Shown here piece by piece: positions 9,401-18,795 of a stretch of DNA of 64,000 nt. This DNA is from Micrococcales bacterium (lineage in GTDB: Bacteria > Actinomycetota > Actinomycetes > Actinomycetales > Microbacteriaceae). Under the pieces are notes generated by a model. It worked only from the letters and a program-made list of their open reading frames with translations. It did not search any database and had not been told where the DNA came from. The stretch spans positions 744,001 through 808,000 of the forward strand of contig JAFKIY010000001.1 of NCBI GenBank assembly GCA_017306245.1, written 5' to 3'. Position 1 is the stretch's first letter. Every line of letters starts with the position of its first letter. A program made the translations under genes and the position numbers.

Positions 9401-9970
9401 CTCGCAGTAGAAATTCTCCTTGCCGAAGATGTCCTGGAACTCGGCTGCGGCTGCGCGCGCCTCGTCGTACTGGCCGAGCCGGAGGCGGGTTTGCACTTCG
9501 CCGCCGACGCATCCGGTGGTCGCGATAACCCCTTCCGCATACCGGCTGAGCAGATCCCGATCCATCCGCGGCTTGTAGTAGAAGCCCTCGATGGAGGCCA
9601 GCGACGACATGCGGAACAGGTTGTGCATGCCGACGTTGTTCCTGGCCAGGAGGGTCATGTGGGTGTAGGCGCCGCCTCCCCCGACATCGTTCTCGCCGCC
9701 ATCACCCCAGCGCACGCGTGTCTTGTCCCGACGGTCTGTTCCGGGTGTCAGATACGCCTCCGTGCCGATGATCGGCTTGATCCCCGCCGCGGTGGCCGCC
9801 GTCCAGAAGTCGTGGGCGCCGAACATGTTGCCGTGGTCCGTCACCGCGATCGCCGGCATCCCCTGGTTGACTGCCGCATCGATGAGCGGACCGACCCGGG
9901 CGGCGCCGTCGAGCATCGAATACTCGCTGTGCACGTGCAGGTGCACAAAGGAATCGGAACTCGGTGGCAA
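6455..9970 (-). CDS. dnaE: DNA polymerase III subunit alpha
   Basis: The replicative polymerase catalytic subunit. The N-terminal PHP domain begins FVHLHVHSEYSMLDGAA. The catalytic aspartates are in the PDIDIDF motif near residues 410-417. A helix-hairpin-helix/tau-binding region follows, and an OB-fold with SVAGLITSVQHRT lies near the C-terminus. I chose the TTG at 9970 (1171 residues) because GGAG sits 6 bases upstream and homologues begin a few residues before SDSFVHLH. The frame is open to 10078, but that would overlap rluD and add 36 unconserved residues. A GTG inside FVHLH is too late. Confidence 0.96.
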   Translation of the reverse strand: MPPSSDSFVHLHVHSEYSMLDGAARVGPLIDAAVNQGMPAIAVTDHGNMFGAHDFWTAATAAGIKPIIGTEAYLTPGTDRRDKTRVRWGDGGENDVGGGGAYTHMTLLARNNVGMHNLFRMSSLASIEGFYYKPRMDRDLLSRYAEGVIATTGCVGGEVQTRLRLGQYDEARAAAAEFQDIFGKENFYCEIMDHGIDIERRTMSELLTLAKELGMPLVATNDLHYTHAGDAEAHAALLCVQSGSTLDDPNRFKFDSQEFYLKSAAEMRSLFADHPEAISNTLLIAESCDVSFEKRDLMPRFPVPQGHTEATWFAAEVDRGLTERFPNGVPEKHRAQADYEVGVINQMGFPGYFLVVADFIAWARENGIRVGPGRGSAAGSLVAYAMKITGLDPLAHGLIFERFLNPDRISMPDIDIDFDDRRRGEVIRYVTQKYGDDRVAQIVTYGTIKAKQALKDSARVLGMPYAVGEKLTKAMPVPIMGKDMGLADVTDKSSARYKEAGDLRAIVDADPEAARVFHTALGIENLKRQWGVHAAGVIMSAEPLLDVLPIMKREDDGAIITQFDQPPCEKLGLLKMDFLGLRNLTVLQDALVSIKSNRGEDVVLEDLDLGGDAKTYELLSRGDTLGVFQLDGGPLRSLLKQLKPDSFNDITAVIALYRPGPMGMNSHTKYALRKNGLEEVDAIHPELAEPLADILGETYGLVIYQEQVMAAAQKVAGFTLSQADTLRKAMGKKDLKVLNKEFANFAAGMEKNGYSKDAASALWDIMVPFSDYGFNKSHGAAYAVLSYWTAYLKANYPAEYMSALLTSVGDSKDKLGVYLAECRRMGIRVLPPDVNESAGDFTAAGKDIRFGLGAIRNVGANVVEAIRAARNEKGRFESFHDFLAKVPLQVANKRTVESLVKAGAFDSLGCTRRALVEIHEDAIDAAVTQKRAEANGQVGFDFDSLWEEPQAVNKVPDRPEWSKRDKLAFEREMLGLYVSDHPLAGLELQLAKHASVGISELLAGDAASDGDTVSVAGLITSVQHRTARNSGNPYGIVQVEDFGGEISILFLGKTYQEFSPALVNDSIIVVKGRVSERDDGVALHAVSLFAPDLGQSLGAGPLVISVPEVRATTDVVTALNDVLIRHSGDNEVRLKLVKGETARMFEVPYPVSVSADLYGELKSLLGPNCLN

Positions 9971-10043
9971 AGGGTTCTCCGCGGGGATCGTCGTGTCAGT
10001 CCAGACTATGGCTTTCCCGGCCCGCCCCGGAGACGACGTGCCG

Positions 10044-10964
10044 TCAATCTGCCCGCAGCACCTCGAGGGCGCGCGCAAGATCGTCGAGATACGGCGAGGA
10101 GAACTCCACCGCCTCCTCCGTGCCCGGATGGCGGAACCCCAAACGCACCGCGTGCAGCCACTGCCGCGTGAGACCGAGCCTGGCCGTGAGCGCGGGGTCG
10201 GCGCCGTACATGTCGTCGCCGACGCACGGGTGGCGCTGGGTCGACAGGTGAACGCGGATCTGGTGGGTTCGGCCGGTTTCCAGGTGGATTTCGAGCAGCG
10301 ATGCGCTCCGGAACGCCTCCTGGGTTTCGTAGTGGGTCACGGACGGTTTCCCGTCGCTTGTCACCGCGAACTTCCATCGTGCGCCGGGGTGCCGTCCGAT
10401 GGGCGCGTCGATCGTCCCGCGCAGGGGATCCGGATGTCCCTGCACGACCGCGTGGTACACCTTGTCCACCTTCCGATCGTGGAACGCGCGCTTCAGCTCC
10501 GTGTAGGCCCGATCGCTCGCGGCGACGACCATGAGGCCGCTCGTCCCGACGTCGAGCCGATGGACGATTCCGGCACGCTCCGCGGCGCCGGCGGTGCTCG
10601 TTCGGATTCCTGCGGCGGCCAGCGCCCCCAGCACCGTGGGCCCATCCCACCCGACGGACGGGTGCGCAGCGACCCCGACGGGCTTGTCGACGACCACGAT
10701 GTCGTCATCCGCGTGCACGATCGCCATGCCGGGCACCCCGACGGGCACGATGGCCGGATCGGATTTGGGCTGCCAGGTGACTTCGAGCGTGTCGCCCTCC
10801 GCGACCCTGTCCGACTTCGACCAGAGGCGGCCGTCAGAGCTCACCCCGCCGGACTCGATGACTTCCGCCGCGAACGTTCGCGTGAATCCGAGGATTCTGG
10901 CCAGTGCGACGTCCAGCCGTTCGCCGGCGACACCGGGCGGAACCGGAAACCGGCGGGTTTCCAT
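10044..10964 (-). CDS. rluD: RluA-family 23S rRNA pseudouridine synthase
   Basis: Converts uridine to pseudouridine in large-subunit rRNA. The 306-residue protein has an N-terminal S4 RNA-binding domain (about residues 14-62). The catalytic domain contains the signature [11 protein letters not shown] with catalytic Asp138 and the RTHQIRVH motif. It starts with ATG at 10964, 3 bases after the lspA stop, so it is co-transcribed with lspA, as in many actinobacteria. Rlu members are hard to separate by sequence; RluD-type is the best match by gene order and S4 domain. Confidence 0.92.
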   Translation of the reverse strand: METRRFPVPPGVAGERLDVALARILGFTRTFAAEVIESGGVSSDGRLWSKSDRVAEGDTLEVTWQPKSDPAIVPVGVPGMAIVHADDDIVVVDKPVGVAAHPSVGWDGPTVLGALAAAGIRTSTAGAAERAGIVHRLDVGTSGLMVVAASDRAYTELKRAFHDRKVDKVYHAVVQGHPDPLRGTIDAPIGRHPGARWKFAVTSDGKPSVTHYETQEAFRSASLLEIHLETGRTHQIRVHLSTQRHPCVGDDMYGADPALTARLGLTRQWLHAVRLGFRHPGTEEAVEFSSPYLDDLARALEVLRAD

Positions 10965-10967
10965 TAG

Positions 10968-11456
10968 TCAGGACTCGGCGTGGCGGATGACGCGACGGCC
11001 ATCGATCCGCACCCCGCGCACGGACAGGATGATGAACAGGCCCATGCTCGCAACGATGAACGAGTCGGCCACGTTGAAGATCGCCGGGAATCCCCAGACC
11101 TGGATGAAATCCACGACGTGCCCGAGCCCGAAACTCGGCTCCCTCAGCAACCGGTCCGTGAGGTTGCCCGTTGTTCCGCCCAGGAGCATGCCGAAAAGTA
11201 TTGCCCAGGCGACGGAGCGGATCCGGCGCGCGTACCAGATGATGAAGACGGTGACGCCGGCCGCGACAATCGAGAAAATCCAGGTGGACCCGCTCGCGAA
11301 CGAGAACGCGGCACCCGAATTCTTCACGAAATGGAATTGCAGCACGGGGCCCAGGACATCGACCTGCTGTCCTTCGCTCAAATTGGAGACGATAAGGAAC
11401 TTGGTCAGCTGGTCGAATCCGTAGACGACGACGGCAACGCCGATGAGCATCGTCAA
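10968..11456 (-). CDS. lspA: Lipoprotein signal peptidase II
   Basis: The membrane aspartyl protease that cleaves prolipoprotein signal peptides after diacylglyceryl transfer; CtaC in this window would be a substrate. Four membrane helices are visible. The catalytic aspartates are D101 in GNLTDR and D131 in FNVADSF. The TTG at 11456 gives 162 residues. The start is uncertain: the frame is open further upstream with an SLRAL-type extension as in homologues, but no ATG, GTG or TTG occurs there, only CTG codons. A weak ACGAG lies about 10 bases before the TTG. Confidence 0.93.
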   Translation of the reverse strand: MTMLIGVAVVVYGFDQLTKFLIVSNLSEGQQVDVLGPVLQFHFVKNSGAAFSFASGSTWIFSIVAAGVTVFIIWYARRIRSVAWAILFGMLLGGTTGNLTDRLLREPSFGLGHVVDFIQVWGFPAIFNVADSFIVASMGLFIILSVRGVRIDGRRVIRHAES

Positions 11457-11508
11457 GGCGCGCAGGCTCGTGCGCTGGGGCGCCTCGGCGCGGGTTTCGG
11501 ACGACAGG

Positions 11509-12246
11509 TCAGTTACCGCCGAAGCCCGGGTAGTTCTGCTGCGGCTGCGCGGGGACCGCGCCGAACCCTGCCGGATCCTGCGGAGCCCCGACTGCAGCGG
11601 GTTCCTGAGGAGCCGGAGCGCCTACCGGCACAGCCGTGGAGTCCAGTTCGTGCAGGATGCCCTCGATGTGGCCCTTGAGCTTCGCACGGTACTCGCGCTC
11701 GAAGGACCGGAGGTCTTCGACCCGGCTTTCGAGGGCGGCGCGCTCCTGTTCGAGAGCGCTGAGCTCGGAAAGCTTCTGGCCCTCCGCCTCGCTGACAATT
11801 CGCGCAGCGGTGGCGTGGCCTTCCGCGATGAGCGCATCGCGCTTCTCGATTCCCTCCCGCACGTGCTCCTCGTGCAGGCGGCGGGCCAGCTGGAGCAGGT
11901 TGTTCGTGTTGTTGGGGTCTGCCGACGGATCCCCGCCGGGGAAGGCTCCCGCCGGCGCGGGCTCTGGCGCCTGGACTGCGGGTGCGGATGGCGCTTCCGC
12001 GACCGGGGCGGCTGCGGCCTGAGCTGCTGCGGCCGGAGCCATTGCGCCGCCTCCGCGCTGGAACTCGGCGATCTGGGCGTCACTCGCGATGAGCCGCTGG
12101 CGGAGCTCTTCGTTCTCCTGGCCGAGGCGCCGCAACTCGACGACGACCTCGTCGAGGAAGTCATCCACCTCATCCTGGTCATAGCCCTCGCGGAATTTGG
12201 TTGGCTGGAATCGCTTGTTGACCACGTCTTCTGGGGTCAGAGCCAT
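11509..12246 (-). CDS. divIVA: DivIVA/Wag31 polar growth scaffold
   Basis: A coiled-coil protein that binds curved membrane at the cell poles and directs wall synthesis in actinobacteria. The 245-residue protein has the conserved N-terminal lipid-binding domain (MALTPEDVVNKRFQPTKFRE) and a short first coiled coil to about residue 65. A Pro/Ala-rich linker (residues 70-115) and a long second coiled coil (about 118-195) follow, then a Pro/Gly/Gln-rich tail. The ATG at 12246 has GAAGGTG 7 bases upstream; an in-frame start 15 bases earlier lacks support. It is the distal member of the ftsZ-yggS-sepF-yggT-divIVA order. Confidence 0.96.
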   Translation of the reverse strand: MALTPEDVVNKRFQPTKFREGYDQDEVDDFLDEVVVELRRLGQENEELRQRLIASDAQIAEFQRGGGAMAPAAAAQAAAAPVAEAPSAPAVQAPEPAPAGAFPGGDPSADPNNTNNLLQLARRLHEEHVREGIEKRDALIAEGHATAARIVSEAEGQKLSELSALEQERAALESRVEDLRSFEREYRAKLKGHIEGILHELDSTAVPVGAPAPQEPAAVGAPQDPAGFGAVPAQPQQNYPGFGGN

Positions 12247-12299
12247 GAGAGTCACCTTCAAAGATCAGTTGCACGTCGAACTCAACGTACTGACAAAGG

Positions 12300-12316
12300 T
12301 ACCAAATTTATTGGTA
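12300..12316. promoter_or_regulatory. Perfect 6-5-6 inverted repeat upstream of divIVA
   Basis: TACCAA and TTGGTA face each other across 5 bases, 54 bases before the divIVA start codon. A TATACA hexamer (minus strand, 12323-12328) lies 7 bases further upstream and could be a -10 element, which would put the repeat at or just after the transcription start. This is where a repressor would bind. No matching factor is known to me. Confidence 0.4.
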
Positions 12317-12378
12317 AACCCCTGTATAGGTCGCGACAACCTGCCGGAGAAATATTCGCGGCGGTGGAACGCGCCCGA

Positions 12379-12681
12379 TCAGACGGAACTCAGCGCGAGC
12401 GCAATGTACATGAGCACGATGACCACGAGCATCACGATGCTCCACGAGAAGTCCAGCGCGGCGGGGCCCACCCGGAAGGGTGGCACGACTTTTCGCACCG
12501 CCCGAATCGGCGGATCCGTCAGCGTGTACACGATTTCCGCGAGCACGAGGCCAAACCCTCTGGGTCGCCAGGTTCGCGAGAAATTCTGGGCCAGATCGAC
12601 GATGAATCGGGCCCACATGACGAAGAAGTACGCGAGCAGGAGGAAGTACAGCACCCCCGCGATGGCAGAAACGATCAACAT
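12379..12681 (-). CDS. YggT-family membrane protein
   Basis: A 100-residue protein with a hydrophobic segment at each end (about residues 3-27 and 78-98) and the family motif DPPIRAVRKVVPP in the middle loop. YggT proteins sit between sepF and divIVA in most actinobacteria. They are thought to help envelope or division functions, but the molecular role is not established. The start ATG at 12681 lies 54 bases downstream of the sepF stop. Confidence 0.93.
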   Translation of the reverse strand: MLIVSAIAGVLYFLLLAYFFVMWARFIVDLAQNFSRTWRPRGFGLVLAEIVYTLTDPPIRAVRKVVPPFRVGPAALDFSWSIVMLVVIVLMYIALALSSV

Positions 12682-12735
12682 GGGTCTACCGGCGCCGCCC
12701 GCGGGTGAGCGGCACCGCGGGGCCCGGGCGGAAGA

Positions 12736-13227
12736 TCAGTGCTCCGGGAAGAACGCGGCGTCGACTGACGGTTCCGGTTCGCCCTGGTCGCCGCTCACCG
12801 CGACGTGTGCGGGCGAAAGCAGGAACACCTTGTTCGTGACGCGTTCGATCCTTCCGTAGAGCCCCTGGGACAACCCGCTGGCGAAGTCGACGAGGCGACG
12901 CGCTTCCGATTCGCTCATCTGCGACAGGTTGATGATCACGGGAATCCCTTCGCGGAAGCTCTCCGCGATGGTCTGCGCGTCCTTGTACTGGCGAGGGTGC
13001 ACGGTCAGGATCTCGTTCATTTCGGCAACCGGCGCCGCCGTCCTGGATGGCCGTCGCAACGGGGTCACCGGGGCGCGCTGCGCCTGCTGGTGCGCGGATT
13101 GGCTCGACGCGGCGGACGGGGAGCTGCCGCTCGGCCCCTGCGGAACGGATGGCACGGCGCCGTAGTCGTCGTACTCCTCGTCGGCGAGGCCCAGATAGAC
13201 CATGGTCTTGCGCAGCGGGTTAGCCAT
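12736..13227 (-). CDS. sepF: Cell division protein SepF
   Basis: An FtsZ membrane anchor in bacteria that lack FtsA; it polymerises into rings and binds the FtsZ tail. The 163-residue protein has the N-terminal amphipathic membrane-targeting helix ([14 protein letters not shown]). A variable Ser/Gln/Pro linker spans residues 25-70, and the SepF core (about 75-145) contains [21 protein letters not shown]. The ATG at 13227 has GGAGG 8 bases upstream; the frame is open further upstream, but that part is antisense-like. It sits 35 bases after yggS, in the usual ftsZ-yggS-sepF order. Confidence 0.96.
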   Translation of the reverse strand: MANPLRKTMVYLGLADEEYDDYGAVPSVPQGPSGSSPSAASSQSAHQQAQRAPVTPLRRPSRTAAPVAEMNEILTVHPRQYKDAQTIAESFREGIPVIINLSQMSESEARRLVDFASGLSQGLYGRIERVTNKVFLLSPAHVAVSGDQGEPEPSVDAAFFPEH

Positions 13228-13262
13228 TTTGTGCCTCCAGTGGTGAACTTCTGCTTTCGAGA

Positions 13263-13994
13263 TTAACCGGCCGGGGGGCGATTTCCCGTGATTGCCGTGC
13301 CAATCCTGAGGTGTGTCGCGCCTTCGAGTATCGCTTCGCGAAAGTCGCCCGACATCCCTGCGGAGATGAACGTCGCGTCCGGGGCGGTCGCCTGGAGCCG
13401 CTCGGAGGCCGCACGGACCGTGGCGAACGCCCGTCGCGGATCGTCGCCGAGCGGCGCCACTGCCATGATTCCGAGCACCCGGATGCCGGGCGTGGCCAGA
13501 GCACGCTCGGCCAGCGCATTCAGCCCATCCGGTGCAACGCCGCCTCGCGACGGGTCGTCGGTGAGATTGAGCTGGAGGAAGCACTCCGTCGTCCGCTCGG
13601 CGGAGGCGAGCGCGTCGAGGATGCTCTCCCGGTCGAGCGAATGAATGACGCGGGCATAGGCCGCGATCTGGCGCGCCTTCTTGCTTTGGATTTGACCGAC
13701 GAAGTGCCAGGTGAGCCTGGGGTCGGCGACCTCGGCCACTTTGGCTCTGGCCTCCTGGTGGCGGCTCTCCCCCAGATCCCGCGCGCCGAGATCGGCGAGT
13801 TCGCGCACGAGCGAGGCGGGGTGGAATTTGGTCACGACCACCGTCGTGATGCTCTCGGGGCTCCGACCGGATTCCCGCGCGGCGTCGCCGATCGCGGACT
13901 GCACCCGTTCCCACCGGTCCCGCAGCGAATCCTGCGGGTCGCCGCCATCCCGCGCTCGCCCCACCGGCTCTGCCCCGCGGGGCACCGAGGTCAT
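13263..13994 (-). CDS. YggS-family PLP homeostasis protein
   Basis: A single-domain fold-type III protein that binds pyridoxal 5'-phosphate without known catalysis and keeps vitamin B6 and amino-acid pools balanced. The 243-residue protein has the PLP lysine in VVVTKFHP (K56), [10 protein letters not shown], and the phosphate-binding MSGDF and LRIGTAI segments near the C-terminus. The N-terminal 25 residues are a polar extension. The ATG at 13994 overlaps the ftsZ stop by 4 bases (ATGA), so translation is coupled. Confidence 0.93.
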   Translation of the reverse strand: MTSVPRGAEPVGRARDGGDPQDSLRDRWERVQSAIGDAARESGRSPESITTVVVTKFHPASLVRELADLGARDLGESRHQEARAKVAEVADPRLTWHFVGQIQSKKARQIAAYARVIHSLDRESILDALASAERTTECFLQLNLTDDPSRGGVAPDGLNALAERALATPGIRVLGIMAVAPLGDDPRRAFATVRAASERLQATAPDATFISAGMSGDFREAILEGATHLRIGTAITGNRPPAG

Positions 13995-15154
13995 TTCAGG
14001 AAGTCTGGGATGTCCAGGTCGTCTCCCGCGTCGTCGAATGCCGGGTCCTTGGCGACGACCGGCACGTCGGGTTCATCCTCCCAGCCGCGCGGATCCGAGA
14101 GCCCTTCGCTTGCCGCGAACCCCTCGCCGTACTCCGCGGTCGCCTCCATGGGTGGCGCACCGGCCGTGACGTAGCTGGAACGGCGATCCGCCTTGCGCAC
14201 GGTCGGTTCGCCGCCGTCGAATCCGGCGGCGATCACGGTGACGCGGACTTCGTCGCCGAGCGTGTCGTCGATGACAGCTCCGAAGATGATGTTCGCTTCG
14301 GGGTGCACCGCTTCCTGCACGAGCCTGGCGGCGTCGTTGATCTCGAAAATGCCCAGGTTCGATCCGCCCTGAATCGACAGGAGAACGCCGTGGGCTCCGT
14401 CGATGCTCGCCTCAAGAAGCGGGCTTGCGACGGCGAGCTCTGCCGCCTTGATGGCGCGATCGGCCCCTCTCGACGAGCCGATTCCCATGAGGGCCGATCC
14501 GGCGCCCTGCATGACGGATTTCACGTCGGCGAAGTCGAGGTTGATCAACCCCGGGGTGGTGATGAGGTCGGTGATGCCCTGGACGCCGGCCAGAAGCACC
14601 TGATCGGCCGTGGCGAACGCTTCCAGGAAGCTGATCCCGCGGTCGCTGATTTCGAGCAGCCGGTCGTTGGGGACGACGATGAGGGTGTCGACTTCGCTCT
14701 TGAGCGCGGACACGCCGATGTCGGCTTGCGACGCACGCCGTTTTCCTTCGAACGCGAACGGGCGGGTGACGACGCCGATGGTGAGTGCGCCGATCGATTT
14801 GGCGATGCGCGCGACGACGGGCGCGCCGCCCGTTCCCGTGCCACCGCCTTCCCCGGCCGTGACGAACACCATGTCGGCGCCGGCCAGCGCCTCTTCGATT
14901 TCCTCGGCATGGTCCTCTGTCGCGCGCCGACCGACTTCTGGGTCGGCTCCCGCGCCGAGGCCCCTGGTGAGTTCGCGGCCGACGTCGAGCTTCACGTCGG
15001 CATCGCTCATCAGGAGCGCCTGAGCGTCCGTGTTGATGGCGATGAACTCCACTCCCCTGAGTCCGAGTTCGATCATCCGGTTGACGGCGTTGACGCCGCC
15101 ACCGCCGATGCCGACCACCTTGATCACGGCGAGGTAGTTCTGGTTCGATGTCAC
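13991..15154 (-). CDS. ftsZ: Cell division GTPase FtsZ
   Basis: The tubulin-like GTPase that forms the division ring. The 387-residue protein has the GTP-binding [13 protein letters not shown] and signature GGGTGTG loops and the catalytic T7-type segment [13 protein letters not shown]. An acidic linker leads to the C-terminal peptide [10 protein letters not shown], which binds SepF and FtsW in actinobacteria. The start is GTG at 15154 with GGAGG 6 bases upstream. The 178 bases between ftsQ and ftsZ are the largest gap in the cluster, consistent with an ftsZ-specific promoter. Confidence 0.98.
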   Translation of the reverse strand: MTSNQNYLAVIKVVGIGGGGVNAVNRMIELGLRGVEFIAINTDAQALLMSDADVKLDVGRELTRGLGAGADPEVGRRATEDHAEEIEEALAGADMVFVTAGEGGGTGTGGAPVVARIAKSIGALTIGVVTRPFAFEGKRRASQADIGVSALKSEVDTLIVVPNDRLLEISDRGISFLEAFATADQVLLAGVQGITDLITTPGLINLDFADVKSVMQGAGSALMGIGSSRGADRAIKAAELAVASPLLEASIDGAHGVLLSIQGGSNLGIFEINDAARLVQEAVHPEANIIFGAVIDDTLGDEVRVTVIAAGFDGGEPTVRKADRRSSYVTAGAPPMEATAEYGEGFAASEGLSDPRGWEDEPDVPVVAKDPAFDDAGDDLDIPDFLK

Positions 15155-15196
15155 GTCCGGCCTCCGGGGCTACTTTCAATCTCTACTTGAGGTTTA

Positions 15197-15225
15197 AAGT
15201 TATGCTCAGTATGCATTTCCTGACC
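15197..15225 (-). promoter_or_regulatory. Candidate ftsZ promoter
   Basis: On the minus strand GGTCAG (15225-15220) and TAACTT (15202-15197) are separated by 17 bases, about 45 bases before the ftsZ start codon. The same GGTCAG-17-TANNNT layout is seen before the PASTA kinase gene (33172-33200). The -35 is a poor match to TTGACA. The rest of the ftsQ-ftsZ gap (15226-15332) shows no clear element. Confidence 0.3.
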
Positions 15226-15332
15226 TGACGGTAGGCGCGACCGGCCCCGCTAGCGCGCATCCGCTCCAGCGTGTCGCGAAGTCCATGGCAGAGTCACGGA
15301 ATCCCGTCAGCCGCGCACGTGACGTTGCACAC

Positions 15333-16295
15333 TCAGCGCGACCTCACCACGGGACTCAGCGGCGCGGACACGTCGTACTCGACCCTGGCATTCGAACCCT
15401 GAACGGCGATGAGCTCCTGGAGCACGCGGGCTTTGAGCGCGGAGCGTTCCGCACTCCCCCACACGACTCGCTGGCCGCCGTCCAGCAGCACAAGCTGCAC
15501 ATCGTCCTTTGAGGTGGCAGTGGCGACATCCACTCTGGACCGGACGGATTCCGGCAGCGACAGGAGCACATCGACGACCGCAGAGAATGCGGGAGAATCC
15601 GTGCCGGCCCTGCCGACGTCGATAAGCGGCACCCCGTCCGCGCGGCGCGCCGTGGTGGTCAGGATGACACCGGCCGGATCGACGATCGCGAAACCGCTCG
15701 CCGTCGCCACCGCGCCCACCGGGGCCCGTTCGACGATGTGCACGATGAGGGTCGACGGTGGAACAACCTCGGTGACGAAACTGCGGATGAGCGGAAACGC
15801 GTCGAGCTGGGACCTCAATCTGTCGTAATCGAACAGGGCGAGGGGCGTACCCAGCTGGCCGTCGATGGCTGCGGTCACCTCCTTCGCGCTGACCGCCCTG
15901 GTGCCCTCCACCGTGATGGTGCGCAACGCCAGAAGCGGCGAATACACCGCGACGGCCAGCAACGCGGCCAGAATCGCGACGAGGCCTGCCGCGACGGCCC
16001 AGCCCAGCCTCCGGTGGCGCGCGCGGCGCGTGAACCGGCGAATCTCGCTTTTCTCGAACCGCCGCCGCTCCCGCTTCGCGGCGCGAACCTCGGAGCGGCT
16101 GCGCGACGCCGTGGTCCTGGGCGCGGGCGCCGGCCGTTTCGGGCGCGGGCTTCGGGTGAGCGGCACCGGCTCGGACGCCGGCTTCGGCTTCGGCATCGGG
16201 GTGGCACCCGGTCGAGGAGACCGTTTCTGCCGCTGCTTCGGCGTCGCCTCCGAATTCGATGCCGGCCGCCGATCAAATCCCTCCGGCCGCTTCAC
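15333..16295 (-). CDS. ftsQ: Divisome protein FtsQ/DivIB
   Basis: A single-pass divisome protein connecting FtsZ-side and wall-synthesis components. The 320-residue product has a long basic, Pro-rich cytoplasmic N-terminus (1-95). One membrane helix spans about 97-119. An extracytoplasmic POTRA domain starts at [17 protein letters not shown], followed by the beta domain. The GTG start at 16295 overlaps the murC stop by 4 bases (GTGA) and has an AGG 7 bases upstream. Later internal starts (for example MPKPKP at residue 34) cannot be excluded. Confidence 0.93.
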   Translation of the reverse strand: MKRPEGFDRRPASNSEATPKQRQKRSPRPGATPMPKPKPASEPVPLTRSPRPKRPAPAPRTTASRSRSEVRAAKRERRRFEKSEIRRFTRRARHRRLGWAVAAGLVAILAALLAVAVYSPLLALRTITVEGTRAVSAKEVTAAIDGQLGTPLALFDYDRLRSQLDAFPLIRSFVTEVVPPSTLIVHIVERAPVGAVATASGFAIVDPAGVILTTTARRADGVPLIDVGRAGTDSPAFSAVVDVLLSLPESVRSRVDVATATSKDDVQLVLLDGGQRVVWGSAERSALKARVLQELIAVQGSNARVEYDVSAPLSPVVRSR

Positions 16296-17707
16296 AGCGA
16301 CCTGCCAGATCGCCGGCCGCCTTCCGCAAGTGCGGCGAGAAGATCGGGAATGAGGCCGAATACATCCCCGCCGCCCATCGGCAGGACGATGTCTCCCGGC
16401 GCGGCGATGCCCACCGCCGAATCGATGGCCGCCACCCACGTCGAGCAGTATTCGACCCGCGACTGGTCGGCAAATCGCTCCACAATCAGTTCACCGCTCA
16501 CGCCCGCCACCGGTTTTTCCCGCGCGGCGTAGATCGGAACCACAATCGTGTGATCGGCAAGTTCCTCGAGGACTTCAGCGAACTCGGCGGAGAGACGTGC
16601 GGTTCTGCTGTACAGGTGAGGTTGGAAGATCGTGATGATCCTGCCGTCGCCGACCACGGCTCGAGCGCCGCCGAGCGCCGCCCTGATTTCGGTCGGATGG
16701 TGGGCGAAATCGTCGAACACCCGCACGCCGTTCACCTCCCCGCGCAGCTCGAACCGGCGCCCCGTGCCGGTGAAGGCCCCGAGCGCGTCGATCGCCCGGG
16801 CCGGTTCGAACCCAAGCGACACGAGAACCCCGAAGGCACCGGCGGCATTGAGCGCATTGTGGACGCCGGGGACGCGAAGCGCCACGAGGAACTCGTCTCC
16901 GCGCCACGACAGGGCGAACGATGCTGTCGGTCCCGGCTCGATCGAGTGGATGCGCACGTCGGCGGAAGGATCCGTTCCGAACGTCACGACGGCGCGATCC
17001 ACAAGGCGGGGAATAATCTCGCGGGCTCCCTCATCATCCGCCGAAATCACGACGGATTCCGCAGCCCCGGCCGCAAACGTCACGAACGCGTCCTTGAACG
17101 CCTCTGCGGTGCCGAAATGGTCGAGGTGGTCTGGATCGACGTTCGTCACGAGCGCGACATCGGTGTCGTACAGCAGAAACGAGCCATCGGACTCGTCCGC
17201 CTCGACGACGAAGAGCTGTCCGGATCCCGGCATCGCGCTCACGCCGAGGGACGTGATCACGCCGCCGTTCACGAATCCCGGATCGGTTCCGAGCTCCCGA
17301 AGCGCGGTGACGATCATTGCCGTTGAGGTGGTCTTCCCGTGCGCCCCCGCGACCGCGACGAGCCGGTGACGCCCGGCAAGCCACGCCAGGGCGACAGCAC
17401 GGTGCACGACGGGAATGCCCCGTTCCCGTGCCTCCAGATACTCGGGGTTGTCCTCGTCGATGGCACCCGTCACCACGACGGTGTCCGCATCACCGACCGA
17501 CGCGGCATCGTGCCCGATCGTGACGTGCGCGCCTGCGGCCCTCAGCGACCTGACCGTCTCGGTGTCCCGGAGGTCCGAGCCGGTGACCGTAAGGCCCGCG
17601 GAAAGCAGAAGAAGCGCGATTCCGCTCATTCCGGCGCCGCCGATGCCGATGAAGTGCACCCGCCCCGGATCCTCCGGCATGGCCTGGCGAAAGTCGGACT
17701 TGATCAT
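16292..17707 (-). CDS. murC: UDP-N-acetylmuramate--L-alanine ligase
   Basis: Adds the first amino acid of the stem peptide to UDP-MurNAc with ATP. Members of this family of bacteria often have glycine or alanine at that position, so the amino acid cannot be read from sequence. The 471-residue protein has the nucleotide-binding [12 protein letters not shown] start, the P-loop GAHGKTSTAMI and the C-terminal FQPHLYSRT ligase motif. The ATG at 17707 overlaps the murG stop by 4 bases. Confidence 0.97.
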   Translation of the reverse strand: MIKSDFRQAMPEDPGRVHFIGIGGAGMSGIALLLLSAGLTVTGSDLRDTETVRSLRAAGAHVTIGHDAASVGDADTVVVTGAIDEDNPEYLEARERGIPVVHRAVALAWLAGRHRLVAVAGAHGKTTSTAMIVTALRELGTDPGFVNGGVITSLGVSAMPGSGQLFVVEADESDGSFLLYDTDVALVTNVDPDHLDHFGTAEAFKDAFVTFAAGAAESVVISADDEGAREIIPRLVDRAVVTFGTDPSADVRIHSIEPGPTASFALSWRGDEFLVALRVPGVHNALNAAGAFGVLVSLGFEPARAIDALGAFTGTGRRFELRGEVNGVRVFDDFAHHPTEIRAALGGARAVVGDGRIITIFQPHLYSRTARLSAEFAEVLEELADHTIVVPIYAAREKPVAGVSGELIVERFADQSRVEYCSTWVAAIDSAVGIAAPGDIVLPMGGGDVFGLIPDLLAALAEGGRRSGRSL

Positions 17708-18795
17708 GGGCGATCTTCCTTCGCGTCGGCCACGGCCTCCATGACGAGCGCGACGGTGCGCGCCGTTCCATCCCGAACGCCCACCGCCGCCGCGTTCGCG
17801 GCCAGCTCCGAGATGGCGGCGGGGTCGAGCAGGAGCGGAACGAGAGTGCGCTCGATCCAGGACTCGGTGAAGTCGGCGTTCGCCACCATGAGCGCTCCCC
17901 CGGCCGCGGCGACCCCCGCGGCGTTCCGTTTCTGCTCGCCGTTTCCGATCGGCAGAGGAACGTACACCGCCGGGATGCCCAGGGCGGTGATCTCGGAGAC
18001 CGTGGCGGAGCCGGCCCTGGAAATGACCAGCTGGGCGGCCGAGAACGCGAGATCCATGCGATCGCAGTATCGAACCAGGCGGTATCCCGGCAGGCTGCTT
18101 TCCCCCAGTTCGGACCGAGTCCCGGTGATGTGCAGCACCGACCAACCGGCACCGAGGATGCCGGCGACAGCGGCGGACACGGTGTCGTTGATGCTGCGCG
18201 CACCGAGAGATCCGCCGGTCACGAGCAGCACGCGGCTCTTCTCCTCGAACCCGAAATGGCGAAGCGCTGCAGGCCTCGTCACGGCCGGATCCAGATCTTC
18301 CAACGCCGAAGACAAGGGCATTCCGACAAACCGTGCGTTCCTCAGCCGCGTCCCCTCGAACGCGACACCGACGTGCCTCGTCAGCCAGCTTCCCAGGCGG
18401 TTGGCGAATCCGGGCACGGTATTCGCCTCGTGGACGACGATCGGGCGCTTTTCGCGCCAGGCCGCAATGTACGCCGGGGCCGACACGAAGCCGCCGAAGC
18501 CAACGACGACGTCGATGTCACGCTCCGCGATCACACGCCGAACCTCGCGCACCGCTCGCCGAAACCGGCCCGGGAACTGCACCATCGATGTTCCGGGTCG
18601 GCGCGGCATGGGAACCTTCTCGATCGTGACGAGTTCGAATCCGTGCTCCGGTACGAGCCGCGACTCCAGGCCATCCGCCGTGCCGAGAACGGTGAACTGG
18701 GACTCGGGCTCCGCGGAGCGCAGGCGATTCGCCACCGCGAGCAGCGGGTTCACATGACCGGCAGTACCGCCGCCGGCGAGCAGGTACCGCGTCAC
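17704..18795 (-). CDS. murG: UDP-GlcNAc:lipid I transferase MurG
   Basis: Transfers GlcNAc to lipid I to form lipid II at the inner face of the membrane. The 363-residue GT28-fold protein has the N-terminal [15 protein letters not shown] loop, [11 protein letters not shown], and the donor-site segment [15 protein letters not shown]. The GTG start at 18795 overlaps the ftsW stop by 4 bases (GTGA), and the murC start overlaps its end. Confidence 0.97.
   Translation of the reverse strand: MTRYLLAGGGTAGHVNPLLAVANRLRSAEPESQFTVLGTADGLESRLVPEHGFELVTIEKVPMPRRPGTSMVQFPGRFRRAVREVRRVIAERDIDVVVGFGGFVSAPAYIAAWREKRPIVVHEANTVPGFANRLGSWLTRHVGVAFEGTRLRNARFVGMPLSSALEDLDPAVTRPAALRHFGFEEKSRVLLVTGGSLGARSINDTVSAAVAGILGAGWSVLHITGTRSELGESSLPGYRLVRYCDRMDLAFSAAQLVISRAGSATVSEITALGIPAVYVPLPIGNGEQKRNAAGVAAAGGALMVANADFTESWIERTLVPLLLDPAAISELAANAAAVGVRDGTARTVALVMEAVADAKEDRP

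Noticed and set aside
4160..10171. Open frame of about 2000 codons on the plus strand
   Set aside because: It runs antisense to nrdR, hisD and dnaE, is rich in Arg, His, Asp and Gly, has no domain, and arises from third-position GC bias in the real genes.
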